From positions 38,022,249 to 38,086,248 of the forward strand of contig NC_090283.1 of NCBI RefSeq assembly GCF_037392515.1: a stretch of DNA of 64,000 nt. The letters run 5' to 3'. Origin of the DNA: Haliotis asinina. Lineage: Eukaryota > Mollusca > Gastropoda > Lepetellida > Haliotidae. This document shows positions 26,401 through 41,400 of this stretch, one piece after another (positions within the stretch are counted from its first letter, which is position 1; every line of letters starts with the position of its first letter). A program made the translations under genes and the position numbers. Under the pieces are notes generated by a model that was not told where the DNA came from, made no database searches, and worked only from the letters and a program-made list of their open reading frames with translations.

Positions 26401-29400
26401 GTATGTTGGTGTATGTTGCAGTGCTGTATGTTGGTGTATGTTGCAGTGCTGTATGTTGGTGTATGTTGCAGTACTGTATGTTGGTGTATGTTGCAGTGCT
26501 GTATGTTGGTGTATGTTGCAGTGCTGTATGTAGGTGTATGTTGCAGTACTGTATGTTGGTGTATGTTGCAGTACGGTATGTTGGTGTATGTTGCAGTGCT
26601 GTATGTTGGTGTATCTTGCAGTGCTGTATGTTGGTGTATGTTGCAGTGCTGTATGTTGGTGTATGTTGCAGTGCTGTATGTTGGTGTATGTTGCAGTACT
26701 GTATGTAGTTGTATGTTGCAGTACTGTATGTAGGTGTATGTTGGAGTGCTGTATGTAGGTGTATGTTGCAGTGCTGTATGTTGGTGTATGTTGCAGTGCT
26801 GTATGTTGGTGTATGTTGCAGTGCTGTATGTTGGTGTATGTTGCAGTGCTGTATGTTGGTGTATGTTGCAGTGCTGTATGTTGGTGTATTTTGCAGTGCT
26901 GTATGTAGGTGTATGTTGCAGTACTGTATGTTGGTGTATGTTGCAGTGCTGTATGTTGGTGTATGTAGTACTGTATGTAGGTGTATGTTGCACGTACTGT
27001 AAGATGTGTAGGGTGTATGTTGCAGTGCTGTATGTTGGTGTATGTTGCAGTACTGTATGTAGTTGTATGTTGCAGTACTGTATGTTGGTGTATGTTGCAG
27101 TACTGTATGTGGTGTATGTTGCAGTACTGTATGTAGTTGTATGTTGCAGTGCTGTATGTTGGTGTATGTTGCAGTACTGTATGTAGGTGTATGTTGCAGT
27201 ACTGTATGTTGGTGTATGTTGCAGTACTGTATGTAGGTGTATGTTGCAGTACTGTATGTAGGTGTATGTTGCAGTACTGTATGTTGGTGTATGTTGCAGT
27301 ACTGTATGTTGGTGTATGTTGCAGTGCTGTATGTTGGTGTATGTTGCAGTGCTGTATGTTGGTGTATGTTGCAGTGCTGTATGTTGGTGTATGTTGCAGT
27401 GCTGTATGTTGGTGTATGTTGCAGTGCTGTATGTTGGTGTATGTTGCAGTGCTGTATGTTGGTGTATGTTGCAGTGCTGTATGTTGGTGTATGTTGCAGT
27501 ACTGTATGTTGGGTATGTTGCAGTGCTGTATGTTGGTGTATGTTGCAGTACTGTATGTAGGTGTATGTTGCAGTACTGTATGTTGGTGTATGTTGCAGTG
27601 CTGTATGTTGGTGTATGTTGCAGTACTGTATGTAGTTGTATGTTGCAGTACTGTATGTTGGTGTATGTTGCAGTACTGTATGTTGTATGTTGCAGTACTG
27701 TATGTAGTTGTATGTTGCAGTCTGTATGTAGGTGTATGTTGCAGTACTGTATGTTGGTGTATGTTGCAGTACTGTATGTTGGTGTATGTTGCAGTGCTGT
27801 ATGTTGTTGTATGTTGCAGTGCTGTATGTTGGTGTATGTTGCAGTACTGTATGTTGGTGTATGTTGCAGTGCTGTATGTTGGTGTATGTTGCAGTACTGT
27901 ATGTTGGTGTATGTTGCAGTACTGTATGTTGGTGTATGTTGCAGTGCTGTATGTTGGTGTATGTTGCAGTGCTGTATGTTGGTGTATGTTGCAGTGCTGT
28001 ATGTTGGTGTATGTTGCAGTACTGTATGTTGTATGTTGCAGTCTGTATGTGTTGTTGCAGTACTGTATGTTGGTGTATGTTGCAGTACTGTATGTTGGTG
28101 TATGTTGCAGTGCTGTATGTTGGTGTATGTTGCAGTGCTGTATGTTGGTGTATGTTGCAGTACTGTATGTTGGTGTATGTTGCAGTACTGTATGTTGGTG
28201 TATGTTGCAGTACTGTATGTAGGTGTATGTTGCAGTACTGTATGTGGTGTATGTTGCAGTACTGTATGTAGGTGTATGTTGCAGTACTGTATGTTGGTGT
28301 ATGTTGCAGTACTGTATGTTGGTGTATGTTGCAGTACTGTATGTTGGTGTATGTTGCAGTACTGTATGTTGGTGTATGTTGCAGTACTGTATGTTGGTGT
28401 ATGTTGCAGTGCTGTATGTTGGTGTATGTTGCAGTGCTGTATGTTGTTGTATGTTGCAGTACTGTATGTAGTTGTATGTTGCAGTACTGTATGTTGGTGT
28501 ATGTTGCAGTACTGTATGTAGTTGTATGTTGCAGTACTGTATGTTGGTGTATGTTGCAGTACTGTATGTTGGTATGTTGCAGTACTGTATGTAGTTGTAT
28601 GTTGCAGTACTGTATGTTGGTGTATGTTGCAGTACTGTATGTTGGTGTATGTTGCAGTACTGTATGTTGTGTATGTTGCAGTACTGTATGTATGGTGTAT
28701 GTTGAAGTACTGTATGTTGGTGTATGTTGCAGTGCTGTATGTTGTGTATGTTGCAGTACTGTATGTAGTTGTATGTTGCAGTACTGTATGTTGGTGTATG
28801 TTGCAGTACTGTATGTTGGTGTATGTTGCAGTGCTGTATGTAGTTGTATGTTGCAGTACTGTATGTTGTGTATGTTGCAGTACTGTATGTTGGTGTATGT
28901 TGCAGTACTGTATGTTGGTGTATGTTGCAGTACTGTATGTTGTGTATGTTGCAGTACTGTATGTTGTATGTTGCAGTACTGTATGTAGTTGTATGTTGCA
29001 GTACTGTATGTTGGTGTATGTTGCAGTACTGTATGTTGTGTATGTTGCAGTGCTGTATGTTGTGTATGTTGCAGTGCTGTATGTTGGTGTATGTTGCAGT
29101 ACTGTATGTTGGTGTATGTTGCAGTACTGTATGTAGTTGTATGTTGCAGTACTGTATGTAGTTGTATGTTGAAGTACTGTATGTTGGTGTATGTTGCAGT
29201 GCTGTATGTTGGTGTATGTTGCAGTGTTGTATGTTGGTGTATGTTGCAGTGCTGTATGTTGTATATGTTGCAGTACTGTATGTTGGTGTATGTTACAGTG
29301 CTGTATGTAGGTGTATGTTGCAGTACTGTATGTTGGTGTATGTTGCAGTGCTGTATGTTGGTGTATGTTGCAGTGCTGTATGTTGGTGTATGTTGCAGTG

Positions 29401-32400
29401 CTGTATGTTGGTGTATGTTGCAGTGCTGTATGTTGGTGTATGTTGCAGTACTGTATGTTGGTGTATGTTGCAGTGCTGTATGTTGGTGTATGTTGCAGTG
29501 CTGTATGTAGGTGTATGTTGCAGTACTGTATGTTGGTGTATGTTGCAGTACGGTATGTTGGTGTATGTTGCAGTGCTGTATGTTGGTGTATGTTGCAGTG
29601 CTGTATGTTGGTGTATGTTGCAGTGCTGTATGTTGGTGTATGTTGCAGTGCTGTATGTTGGTGTATGTTGCAGTACTGTATGTAGTTGTATGTTGCAGTA
29701 CTGTATGTAGGTGTATGTTGCAGTGCTGTATGTTGGTGTATGTTGCAGTACTGTATGTTGGTGTATGTTGCAGTACTGTATGTTGGTGTATGTTGCAGTG
29801 CTGTATGTTGTGTATGTTGCAGTACTGTATGTAGTTGTATGTTGCAGTGCTGTATGTAGGTGTATGTTGCAGTACTGTATGTTGGTGTATGTTGCAGTGC
29901 TGTATGTTGGTGTATGTTGCAGTGCTGTATGTAGGTGTATGTTGCAGTGCTGTATGTTGGTGTATGTTGCAGTGCTGTATGTTGGTGTATGTTGCAGTAC
30001 TGTATGTAGTTGTATGTTGCAGTACTGTATGTTGGTGTATGTTGCAGTGCTGTATGTTGGTGTATGTTGCAGTACTGTATGTAGTTGTATGTTGCAGTAC
30101 TGTATGTTGGTGTATGTTGCAGTACTGTATGTTGTATGTTGCAGTACTGTATGTAGTTGTATGTTGCAGTGCTGTATGTAGGTGTATGTTGCAGTACTGT
30201 ATGTTGGTGTATGTTGCAGTGCTGTATGTTGGTGTATGTTGCAGTGCTGTATGTTGGTGTATGTTGCAGTGCTGTATGTTGGTGTATGTTGCAGTGCTGT
30301 ATGTTGGTGTATGTTGCAGTGCTGTATGTTGGTGTATGTTGCAGTACTGTATGTTGGTGTATGTTGCAGTACTGTATGTTGGTGTATGTTGCAGTGCTGT
30401 ATGTTGGTGTATGTTGCAGTACTGTATGTTGGTGTATGTTGCAGTGCTGTATGTTGTGTATGTTGCAGTGCTGTATGTAGGTGTATGTTGCAGTGCTGTA
30501 TGTTGGTGTATGTTGCAGTACTGTATGTTGGTGTATGTTGCAGTGCTGTATGTTGGTGTATGTTGCAGTGCTGTATGTAGGTGTATGTTGCAGTGCTGTA
30601 TGTTGGTGTATGTTGCAGTGCTGTATGTTGGTGTATGTTGCAGTGCTGTATGTTGGTGTATGTTGCAGTGCTGTATGTTGGTGTATGTTGCAGTACTGTA
30701 TGTTGGTGTATGTTGCAGTGCTGTATGTTGGTGTATGTTGCAGTACTGTATGTAGTTGTATGTTGCAGTACTGTATGTTGGTGTATGTTGCAGTACTGTA
30801 TGTTGTATGTTGCAGTACTGTATGTAGTTGTATGTTGCAGTACTGTATGTAGGTGTATGTTGCAGTGCTGTATGTTGGTGTATGTTGCAGTACTGTATGT
30901 AGTTGTATGTTGCAGTACTGTATGTTGGTGTATGTTGCAGTACTGTATGTTGTATGTTGCAGTACTGTATGTAGTTGTATGTTGCAGTGCTGTATGTAGG
31001 TGTATGTTGCAGTACTGTATGTTGGTGTATGTTGCAGTGCTGTATGTTGGTGTATGTTGCAGTACTGTATGTAGTTGTATGTTGCAGTACTGTATGTTGG
31101 TGTATGTTGCAGTACTGTATGTTGTATGTTGCAGTACTGTATGTAGTTGTATGTTGCAGTGCTGTATGTTGGTGTATGTTGCAGTACTGTATGTTGGTGT
31201 ATGTTGCAGTGCTGTATGTTGGTGTATGTTGCAGTGCTGTATGTTGGTGTATGTTGCAGTGCTGTATGTAGGTGTATGTTGCAGTGCTGTATGTTGGTGT
31301 ATGTTGCAGTGCTGTATGTTGGTGTATGTTGCAGTACTGTATGTTGGTGTATGTTGCAGTACTGTATGTTGGTGTATGTTGCAGTACTGTATGTAGTTGT
31401 ATGTTGCAGTACTGTATGTTGGTGTATGTTGCAGTACTGTATGTTGTATGTTGCAGTACTGTATGTAGTTGTATGTTGCAGTACTGTATGTTGGTGTATG
31501 TTGCAGTGCTGTATGTTGGTGTATGTTGCAGTGCTGTATGTTGGTGTATGTTGCAGTGCTGTATGTTGGTGTATGTTGCAGTGCTGTATGTTGGTGTATG
31601 TTGCAGTGCTGTATGTTGGTGTATGTTGCAGTACTGTATGTAGGTGTATGTTGCAGTGCTGTATGTTGGTGTATGTTGCAGTACTGTATGTTGGTGTATG
31701 TTGCAGTACTGTATGTTGGTGTATGTTGCAGTGCTGTATGTTGGTGTATGTTGCAGTGCTGTATGTTGGTGTATGTTGCAGTGCTGTATGTTGGTGTATG
31801 TTGCAGTACTGTATGTTGGTGTATGTTGCAGTAATGTATGTTGCTGTTTGTTGCAGTACCTCAATGACCTAGAGAAGGACAAGGAGTATAAAGGCTGGCC
31901 AGGCAGCATCCAGGATATTCTGCGGCCGACGTTCCCGGGCATGCTCAGACATCTACGCAAAAACATCTTCCATCTTGTTAGTATTTGTTGTTAGTGATTC
32001 ATTTGTTCACTCTTAACTTTCCATTTTTATGAAGCTGGCATATGTATTTAGCTGAAGAGAATGGCTGACAGACTTGATTTTTCTGCATTTTGCCAGACTG
32101 TCTTATATTTTCAGCAACATTGTTATGTACACTCTGCACTGAGACTTCCACAATCAGTATACTTTGAATAGAAGTAGCAGTCTTAGGGATTGTTTACTAA
32201 AGCCATCTGAAGTTAGGTTTCATTGTTTGACTGTCACTGAAATGTGGACAAGACAACTTTTGTGTGCTTAGTCTTTACTTACTCTCTCTCAAGGTGTAGA
32301 CAAATTATTTGAACATTTCTTGAAAAAAGTTCTGGAAACTCTGTTAAGTCTGTCATGAGACAACAGCTCTGACCTCATCGGAAACCCCAAATATTTAATT

Positions 32401-35400
32401 ATTTCCACATTTCTCAGATTTTCATATACAAATACAATTAACAGCTGATGAGTTCACATGTAAAAGGTAAACCCACAGTCTTTCTAACATACATCTGTTA
32501 TGTTTCCATGGAATCGTTCATTGAAACAATACTAAGTAAATAAAAGTAACCAATTGAGCACCATGAGCACCAATTATGTTATCCTTTTGAAAAAAAAAGG
32601 ACACCTGTATATCTGACAGTATTTGCTTTGTAGAAATTTTGAAAAGTACACCCTGTAGCAAAAAATTCCTTGAGTATTCCTCTCATTATTGTAACATATC
32701 AAAATGATAAAACATAAAACCTTGTAAACATAGGAGTAAAAATTGACATTGCACTCGTCTCTTTGTAGTTCTTTGACCTATACGTCCTTTAGTTTGTGGG
32801 GCAGTGGGGTAGCTTTGTGATTAAGGCATCCGCTTGTTCGATTCCCCTCTTTGGTCCAATGTGTGAAGCTCATTTCTGTCGTGAAGATCAAATTTGGATG
32901 ACATTCACTTGTTCTCTTGCAACATCAGTTTATGAAACAATCTGCAGTTATGAATTATGTGTTTTCTATTGTTAGTATGACTGCGTTTCAGGATATACAA
33001 TGAACACCTACAAGAGAGTACACCAGCTTGTGGTGACTCCTTGCTCTCAACATTGCTGCTTGTCTGCTGCTAGGTAGGAACTGCTAGCTGGTACTATGGG
33101 ATCTTATGTAACACTGGAGATGACACAACTTTATGGATGATCAGCTTCTTTATTTTAACAATGGCGACATAATGGTATTGGTTCTTATACCACCTAATTC
33201 TTAAAATAAAGAAACTGATCATTTGTAAAGTTGCCATCTGTATACCAGCAGTGTCTAGAGTGCCACTCAAACAAATCATCTGTAACACTGCCTTGGAATG
33301 TTGCAGGTTTTCATTGTTGATCCAGCTGATCCCACCAGTAAGGAACTCATCAAAATGGCTGAGGCTTTCTATGTACACAAGGCCCCTATAAGGTGAGACA
33401 AGGTTTTCGTTATTAAAGTATAAAGCTCTGCTCTGGGAGTGATAGTTTCTTGTATTTGGAAATGTGTTTCTGATTGGAATATGAATCAGATGAAATGCTG
33501 TCACAAGAGTCCCCTTTCTAACAATAAAGTAACATGTATTGCTGCAGGTCTGTATTATAAATTGATGTGTTCTGTTGTGCATGGCTGTGTAATTGTCCAC
33601 ACCACAAGCTATGATATTTGAGCTGCAATGGACTGTTAATAAAGGAGTCTGGGAACACAAACCAATCACTTGACAATAACAGCAACTGTGCATGATGGTC
33701 TCATATGAGACAGTTACCCAGGTGACAGGTTACACACAACTGTTCCTCATGGGTTTCAGCAGAATCTGGCTGCTGAGGAAATGATGGTACTGGTTGTGTG
33801 ACCTGTATTATAGTGGGTCTGTGTCACCATGTGTTTCATGTTGAGTGTTACCAATTTTCATGTTCTCGTATTCTAGGCTGGGGATTGTGCTGGTCAGCAG
33901 CAGTGATGAAAGTGTCAATGGAAAAACTGATGCTAGTGTTGCGTTTGCACGTGCCTTCAACTTCATCCAGATTGATACTGGTGTACCCCGAGCTGTGTCA
34001 TTCATTACTGACGTGAGTGTAGACAGGCACATGGCTGTCCTGCCATGCAAGCCACTCTCATTATGTTTGTGAACACTGATGTACACTATGAAGTTATATT
34101 GAAATAGATAGATAGTTTATATATCATATATATAAATGCTTGTAAGCATAGAGTATAGAGGTATGATGGGTCATAATTTTACAAAAGCTTTATATAATCT
34201 GGTACTACATTTTGTAGGTGTATGAGAAGATTGGCACAGGTGAGATCACTGCCGAGGCGGTGATGGACGAGTTCTCCATTCAGTTTCCTGGGGAAGACAA
34301 GGAACTGGTGTTCGGGGACGACACTGACTATAATGACGTCAGGAAGGTGGGTGCTTCACATAGCTTGTATAATACTGTTTTCTGTAAGAAACATGTCCCA
34401 GATGGAACTAATAATGAATAGGATAACATGATAGTAATATGTATATGTTTTAAGGTGATTGGTGGGGACTAGTTTGTAGGATAAAAGATGTCAGGGGATT
34501 TTTATGAGGTTAAAATCCCGCAACCTGGGAGATAGACACGAGAGGCAACGTATAATGTCATAGGAAATGTAGTGGCGTGAAGTCACCGGAGGGTTGTAAG
34601 TGAGAATAGGTCCTGTGTGCTTGTACCACATATATGATGCAGTAAAGCTGCAACATGACTTTGTTACTAGTTGAAAGAAGATTATTTAAGAGCCTCTTTC
34701 ATAGAGCTAGAATATATCGGGCAAAATCAGTCCACAAATTATTCAGTCTGTTATCAGTCAGTCATAAATATAGCATGGCTTGTGTTGCATGTACATTCTG
34801 CAATACAGCCCTTGTTATACCCAAAGATTCTCCTCCTCAGCTGCATGTGTGTGATGATATTGATGTTACAGAGTGGAAATGAGTTTGTGGCTCAGTCAGG
34901 GCTGAGTGGCTTCCCCCAAGTTCTGATGAATGGCAGCCCCTTGAAGAAGCAGTACTTGGCCCAGGACTCCTTCGAGGAAGGAGTAGTCAACGAGATTCTG
35001 AAGGCTACACCCACTGTACAAAAGGCAGTGTATCATGTAAGTAGCTGAGAATGATGACAGTTGTTAAGATTCTGTGTATTATGAGACCTCCTTGTAACCA
35101 ATAAACTAATGTAAATATTTTGGACAATTTCACCAGTTGGAGTCTGTTCATAGAATTGACTTTTTAATTGATGTTGTGATAACATTTTTCTGTTTGCTAC
35201 CACATACAATCACTGTCTCCTCTTGACTGCTGTGTTTATGTCTGCCACCAGGGGGAGTTGTATGACAGCATGAACGTCCTGGACTGGTTGATGGAAAAAG
35301 ACAATGTCCTACCTCGCCTCAACTCCAGGATTCTTTCCACTGCTGCCAAATCTCTGGATCTCTCTGAGAATATTGGTGAGCAGCTCCCTTGAACATCTTG

Positions 35401-38400
35401 CTAAGTGATTATGTTGCTCCTGGCAGAGTTATCTCTTGTAAACATCACTTCCTGAAGCAATTCATCACAGCCTGCATTTGATGTGGCAGGGACGTTTGTG
35501 ATGTCTGAATCTAATTACGTCTATGTTTTTTCTAGACAGTGAAATTTTCCATGACACAGCCACATTCAGCATGATGAATGCGAGAGATATGGCCTCCATT
35601 ATGGCTGACCATCTGAAATACCTGACCCGGCGAGGTAAGTAAACGTTCAATCTCTTGAATGGTGTTAGACTACTGACTTTGTTATGTCCCAGTCAACACT
35701 GAAAAAAGTTGTAAACTCACTTAGAGACATTATTTAAATAATCTAATTTTTTTTATTTAGATCATTTCACATTTGGGGTCTTCAACTGTGCGTTGTTTAT
35801 GTAAAAGTTTACATGTGTCAACAGAGGAGGATGCACTGAGATCTGTCAGCATGTGGGTTGTATCTGACCTCGAAACACCCCAAGGGAGACAACTAATGTA
35901 CAATGCAATCAAGCATCTGGTGAGAGCATTTGTAATTCTGTTGCATGAATGTGTGGGTCCTGTCTCTCTGTATAGTAGAGGTGTGACGATATGTTGTATC
36001 AATAATCGTGATACTTTATCAGACAATAAATATATCAATACTTTTTTTGTCGTATCGTGTTACGTATCATTGACCTTAATTATCACTACAAATTGATGGT
36101 TATGTCAAAATTTACACTGTTGCTTGATATCAAAATATACGTTTCCAAAGAAAATAACACACTAAAGGCAGTATATCGTGATGTGCATTGAATCGTATCA
36201 TATCGTTCCAAGATATCGCATTATGAATCGTATTGTGAATTTTCTGTATTGTCACACCTCTACTGTATAGTACTACATGTGTCCCATCCTATATGTCATG
36301 TAATATAGTATAGTTATGCTGTCAACAATTTGACTTAAAACAAGTTAAAACACAAGTATAATTGCTACATGATGATATGAATCGGCTGAGTTTTGGAATA
36401 CATTGGGGGATCCAAAGGTGTGTGCAGGGGTGTGAACCTTGTTCTCTTGAAAGTTTATTAAATGACACGTGAAAACACTTGAAAATGAAGAGTGCATCAA
36501 CTCCCCTCCACCACCCACCCCCACCCACCATCCCCCACCCCCCACCCACCCCACCATACTTCTCAACAGTGTGCATCTCCACTTTCTCAAAAATCTGTAT
36601 TAGCCTGTGGAGTGAAGGCTGCGTGAAACAATCTAGGAAGGTTCCAGGCCTGACTGTTCCCCTTTTAGCTTATACTACTACTTTATCAGTCACTGTTTTT
36701 TTCCACTATTTATATTTTGATGTGTTTTAGCTGTAACCTTTGTGATAAGGCAGCATTCACAATCACTAATATCAACTTACTTTAAATATTATTTTTGTTG
36801 TGTACGTGTAGAAATCTTCTGCTGACATGCGTTTGAGCATGATCTTCAATCCATCATCGACGAACCACGACAACAACTTGAACAAAGCTGTGTATACCGC
36901 CCTGACCACCCTGTCCGGGAACATCGCCAAGAACTTCATCACAAAACTGGTGAAGGAGGAGAATGTTCTAGAGATCAAGGCTGGCACCAAGAAACTGGAT
37001 GATCTCGAAGTTCATGTGAGCTGATGTTGATCAAACCTGTTACCTTTCAAAAGCAAATGTATTGGATATAAGTTGTTATCAAGCACTTCTTGGCACCATG
37101 GAAGAAACTCGGGTACATATGCTCACACACACTCACCCAACTGTCACATTTGGGTCTCTTTGTATTGAAATAGTAAAGTTTAGCAGCATACACATGAAGT
37201 GAGTGAGTGAGTGAGTGAGTTTAGTTTTACGCCATATTCCAGCTATATGGCAGCGGTCTGTAAATAATCGAGTGTGGACCAGACAATCCAGTGATCAACA
37301 ACATGAGCATCGATCTGCCCTATTGGGAACCGATGACATGTGTCAACCATGTCAACGAGCCTGACCACCCGATCCTGTTAGTCGCCTCTTATGACAAGCA
37401 CAGTCGCCTTTTATGGCAAGCATGGGTTGCTGAAGGCCTGTTCTACCCCGGGACCTTCACGGGTAGCATACACATGAAACCTGAAGGCTGTCAGTGAGTG
37501 TTGTGTTATGTTGTGGCGTGCTGAAAATGTTGTGCTCTGTGTTCAGGGGATGGACATGAAGAAATACCTGGCAGCTCTCAACAAACAGGGTGACTCGTTC
37601 CTCAAGTCTCATCGAGCATTTGCTCAAAAGGTTCTGCAGTTTGGGGAAGCAGCACGTGGGATTGTTACCAATGGCAAGGTGAGCCCCTTCTTTCTATAGC
37701 ACGTGGGATATGATAATGTAGTTGCCATATTATGGAGATGACATCTTATCTTGATTAAACATACTATGTATCTCATAATGATAATAGCATAACTCTCTAT
37801 GGAGGTGTTCTGAGCCTGTGTCCTCTTAATATGTCTCATAGTCGGCCATCATTGTGAATGGTTAATATATCTCATGATTGACCATTAATGTGAATGGTAG
37901 ATATGTCAGATGATTGGCCATAAATGCAAATGGTAAATACAATTTCTGTTCTAGGATGCGCGATTCGCGCTAATAATGATCTAATCGCCCCTCATAAGAA
38001 CAACAGAGTGCGAAGATTTTTAACTTACCTTACCATAGGTCTTATGCATATTACCTCAAGCTTCGCTAGAAGAGATCAGACAGTCGTTGATTCGCCATTC
38101 CCTAGATGGCTACCTCATGTAATCTACGAATGTAGTCACGGAAGTGACGTGATCTCCCCACTCGCGCAAGCGCGAACAATCCAAAATTCACTTTTACTTC
38201 TAGCGTTCGTCTGTTCGGACGTTTTTGGTTCGCTTAGTTTACCTACTTTGTGGTTCAATAAAGTTGTTTCCTCACGGGTAGGTATGGTTTGTATCCCTTA
38301 GGTGTGCGTGTTAAGGTAAGTTATCTTTTAACTGCACTTACTTTGCTACCTCGTGTTGTTTTTTCTCTCACTTCGGGGTGGGTTCGCCCGTGTCGTGTGT

Positions 38401-41400
38401 GAGTGCGGCATGGCGTCCGTGGGGGTATTATATCTTGCTGGTTTTCTCCCTCCATGTGGTTTTCCATGTCGATTAGTATTTTTGCCAGGTTTCACTGCAT
38501 TTATATGTTTTTTCGTGCCACGTTGCGATGTACGCAGGCAACCCTTTTGGTTGTTTGCCCTTCGCTGTCACGAGCTTACGGGCGTGCCTACTTTATAGTG
38601 GGGGTGCGTTGGTGCTGCATTTCTGGTATAGGGGTGTTTTTTCTACCGCCTAGCGTTGGTTTCAACGCATTGTTTTGTTTTGTATGTTGCACTTAACTGT
38701 GTATGTCTCGCCAGTTTAGCACCGTCTGCTAGGGGCAGGAATCGGCGAATTTCCCCACCCTTGGTGCCCGGATTGTGCGTCTCTGGCCTGCTCTTTTGAC
38801 GGACGCTGCCAGTGCTGCGAGGCGTTGTTGGTTGCTGGTTTCAAGGCTTCTTTTGCGGCTAAGAGGAAGCATTTTTCACAGCGGAAGAGAAGGTTGTCGT
38901 CTCCAGCGTCGTCGTTGGGATCTCTGCCGGACGACCCTGACTTACAACCGCCTTCAGCGCCTGTGCCGACGCCTGGGATGGGGCGTTCGTCCATGACGCC
39001 TGTACGTTTGTCCCAGGAACCACCTCGCTCGGATTCCATCGTGGATCTGTTTTCGTCCGGAGGCTTGTGTCATCCGGAGGTCCAGAGGTTCCTGCGCTCC
39101 CTCCTCACGCCCGGTGCTGCTGTGATGCCAGCGTCTGTCTCGACACCAGCGCCTATGCCGACACCAGCGCCTGTGCTTACGCCAGCACCTATGTCTGCGC
39201 CAGCGCCTAAGCCTACGCCGGCGCTTACGCCAGCGCCTGTGCCTGCGCCAGCGCTTACGCCAGTGCCTATGCCTGCGCCAGTACCTATGCCTACGCCAGC
39301 GTCTATGTCTACGTCAGCGCCTGTCCCGACACCAGCGCCGACGCCGGACCCTGTGCCAGCGCCAGCACCTGCGTCTTACCGTATACCCAGGGTGTTGCAT
39401 ACGTTGTCCAGGGAAGAGGTTTTGCAACGACAGTTGGATGAAGCGCGCGCTCAGGGCTTGGAGGCAGAGAGCTCTCGGCGCAGATCGCGCTCCAGGTTCC
39501 CTGGGAGTCGGTGATCCTGTACCCTCCACAGTAGTCTTTGTCGGAGTTCTCGGTCCCCGCGACGCCCTTTGAATGTGGACTCTCGCTTTACTACCAGGTG
39601 AAAATGTTACTTGCTCTCCCAGTCCATATCACCTCGACGTTCCTCTAGAACTCGGCGTTTGCGGTCACCGGAACCACCTTGGATCCCGTCTAAGGAATCT
39701 ACTGCTCATGCATCGACTCCGTCTCTTACACTGCGGCGTGATTCGAATTCCATGTCCTGGGAGGTTTTTGCCCGGACTTCGACGAGGAAGTAGGAGGCGA
39801 CGGAGATGGTGATGGCACTTGACTACCCTTATCAGTCGTCTTCGAGTGGATTGCTGACAGGTTACCGGACTGCCCTTCGCCTTCGGCTGATTCCAGCAAC
39901 CCTGCAGCAATTCATTTATCACCGGAACTACTCATCCCGCCTCATCCTATGTGGCGGACGCCATGGTTGTATTACATGCGGTCTATGCGAAATTGTCAAC
40001 TAATCCGAATTTCTAAGCGTGTAAGTCGAGGAAGTCAGATTACAAGATAGACAGCCTGGTTTTCGCGGGCAGCGTGGCTGTCTTGGTTGTATCTCTGTAG
40101 CGGTTATTGGGCTCCTCGCGGCTCTCTCATAGAGTGCTGGATTCTAAGCAGGTGAACATTGAGACTGAACTCAAGCGGATGCTTAAGCCGTTGTCTGCGC
40201 TGGCGTCAGCTACCTCGGCGGCGGCGATGGACTTGTCTGAAGACAACGCCTCGAGGATCGATCACCGTACCAGATATTCCTACGCCGGTAGGTGGGAGGG
40301 ACTGGTCGCATCCCAGTAGATCCTTACGTTACAATTTGTCTACATATATTTCAAGCGGAGAAAGTTTTCTTTCACGTGCTTTACTCATTTCGTCACGAAG
40401 ATTTTTCGAGACAACAACAAAGTGACACGCCTAACTACACCTCTTATTACAAGAGAGGACGGCATTTATCTTCGGGGAAAATTCCAACACATCTATCTGA
40501 AAAACAATTTGTCTACGTCAGTTTCAAGCGGCGGAAGGGTTTTCGCGCGCTTTACTCATTTGGACACGTGCTCGCAAACAGCATGGTTACGGTCAAGCCT
40601 ATAGGCTAGCAGGGTATCACCGTTTACAAGATTTCATGATGATCAGTTACCTGCTACACCGATGACGTCACGTCTACATTTTGATTGGTGCCCGAGAGAC
40701 AACGCCCTGCAAAGGATCCCAGGGTCGTTACATCTACAATTTGATTGGTCATCGAGGGACAACGCCCTGCGCAGAATGTGTTGTTATGATTCTAGTGTAA
40801 GGAAGTTGTCTGCAGTGACTTACAGTCATTTTACAATGGAAAGATGTCGTTTACACTCTAGACTAGCAGTCTACAGCGGCATTGGATTTCTCTAGTCGGC
40901 ATAGAAATCCTCTAACAGTAGTCTCAACGCTGCTTATCAGGAGGCGTGCAGCGATGTATGGCAGTTTCTGATCGGACAGACGGCCAGTTATAAGTAGACT
41001 TCTTGAAATGTCAACACATTCATAATGTACAGCGTGGTTGTTCTGAAGTCGAAGAATGACGCATTTTTATGGCATACAAGCTTATCTTGAGAGAGTTGTA
41101 CTTAATTATCAGGCTGTTAAGTCAGCTTCAACTAACTCCGCGGGATTTGATTCATCACATCGCCGTCTCAGGTTCGGGGGTCGAAGTTCAAGGCGATGTT
41201 AAAAGCAAGCTGTACTCTGTCCGTTATCACTATGTCAGTGATAATGTCTACTCGATTTGCTCACGTCACCTTAGGATATGATCAGACGTAGACGTCTACT
41301 CTTACGTCTATGACAGCGTTTTCTTGATCATGATTTCAAGACAGGTTTACGACATTGGACGTCTTGACTCCCCACCAGTGGTAGACTCGCTGGTCAATGT

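Noticed and set aside
23430-31856. Possible CRISPR-like array or bacterial repeat system
   Set aside because: Units are contiguous without unique spacers, the host is clearly eukaryotic, and the array lies within an intron.
23430-31856. GTACTGTA in many units equals an 8-mer seed match to vertebrate miR-101, suggesting a microRNA sponge
   Set aside because: The array is intronic and should be spliced out in the nucleus, the match follows from the repeat, and I cannot support a miR-101 in this lineage. It would need evidence of a stable circular or retained intron RNA.
25073-31966. A 2297-codon minus-strand open frame, His/Thr/Tyr/Gln-rich with a 25-residue repeat
   Set aside because: It is the reverse complement of the 25-bp minisatellite, whose unit has no stop in any minus frame. 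Its only non-repeat part is the antisense of exon 13.
23321-31994. Many plus-strand Cys/Val/Tyr-rich frames
   Set aside because: They are translations of the 25-bp unit, ending wherever a length variant brings a stop into frame. No non-repeat coding signal apart from exon 13.
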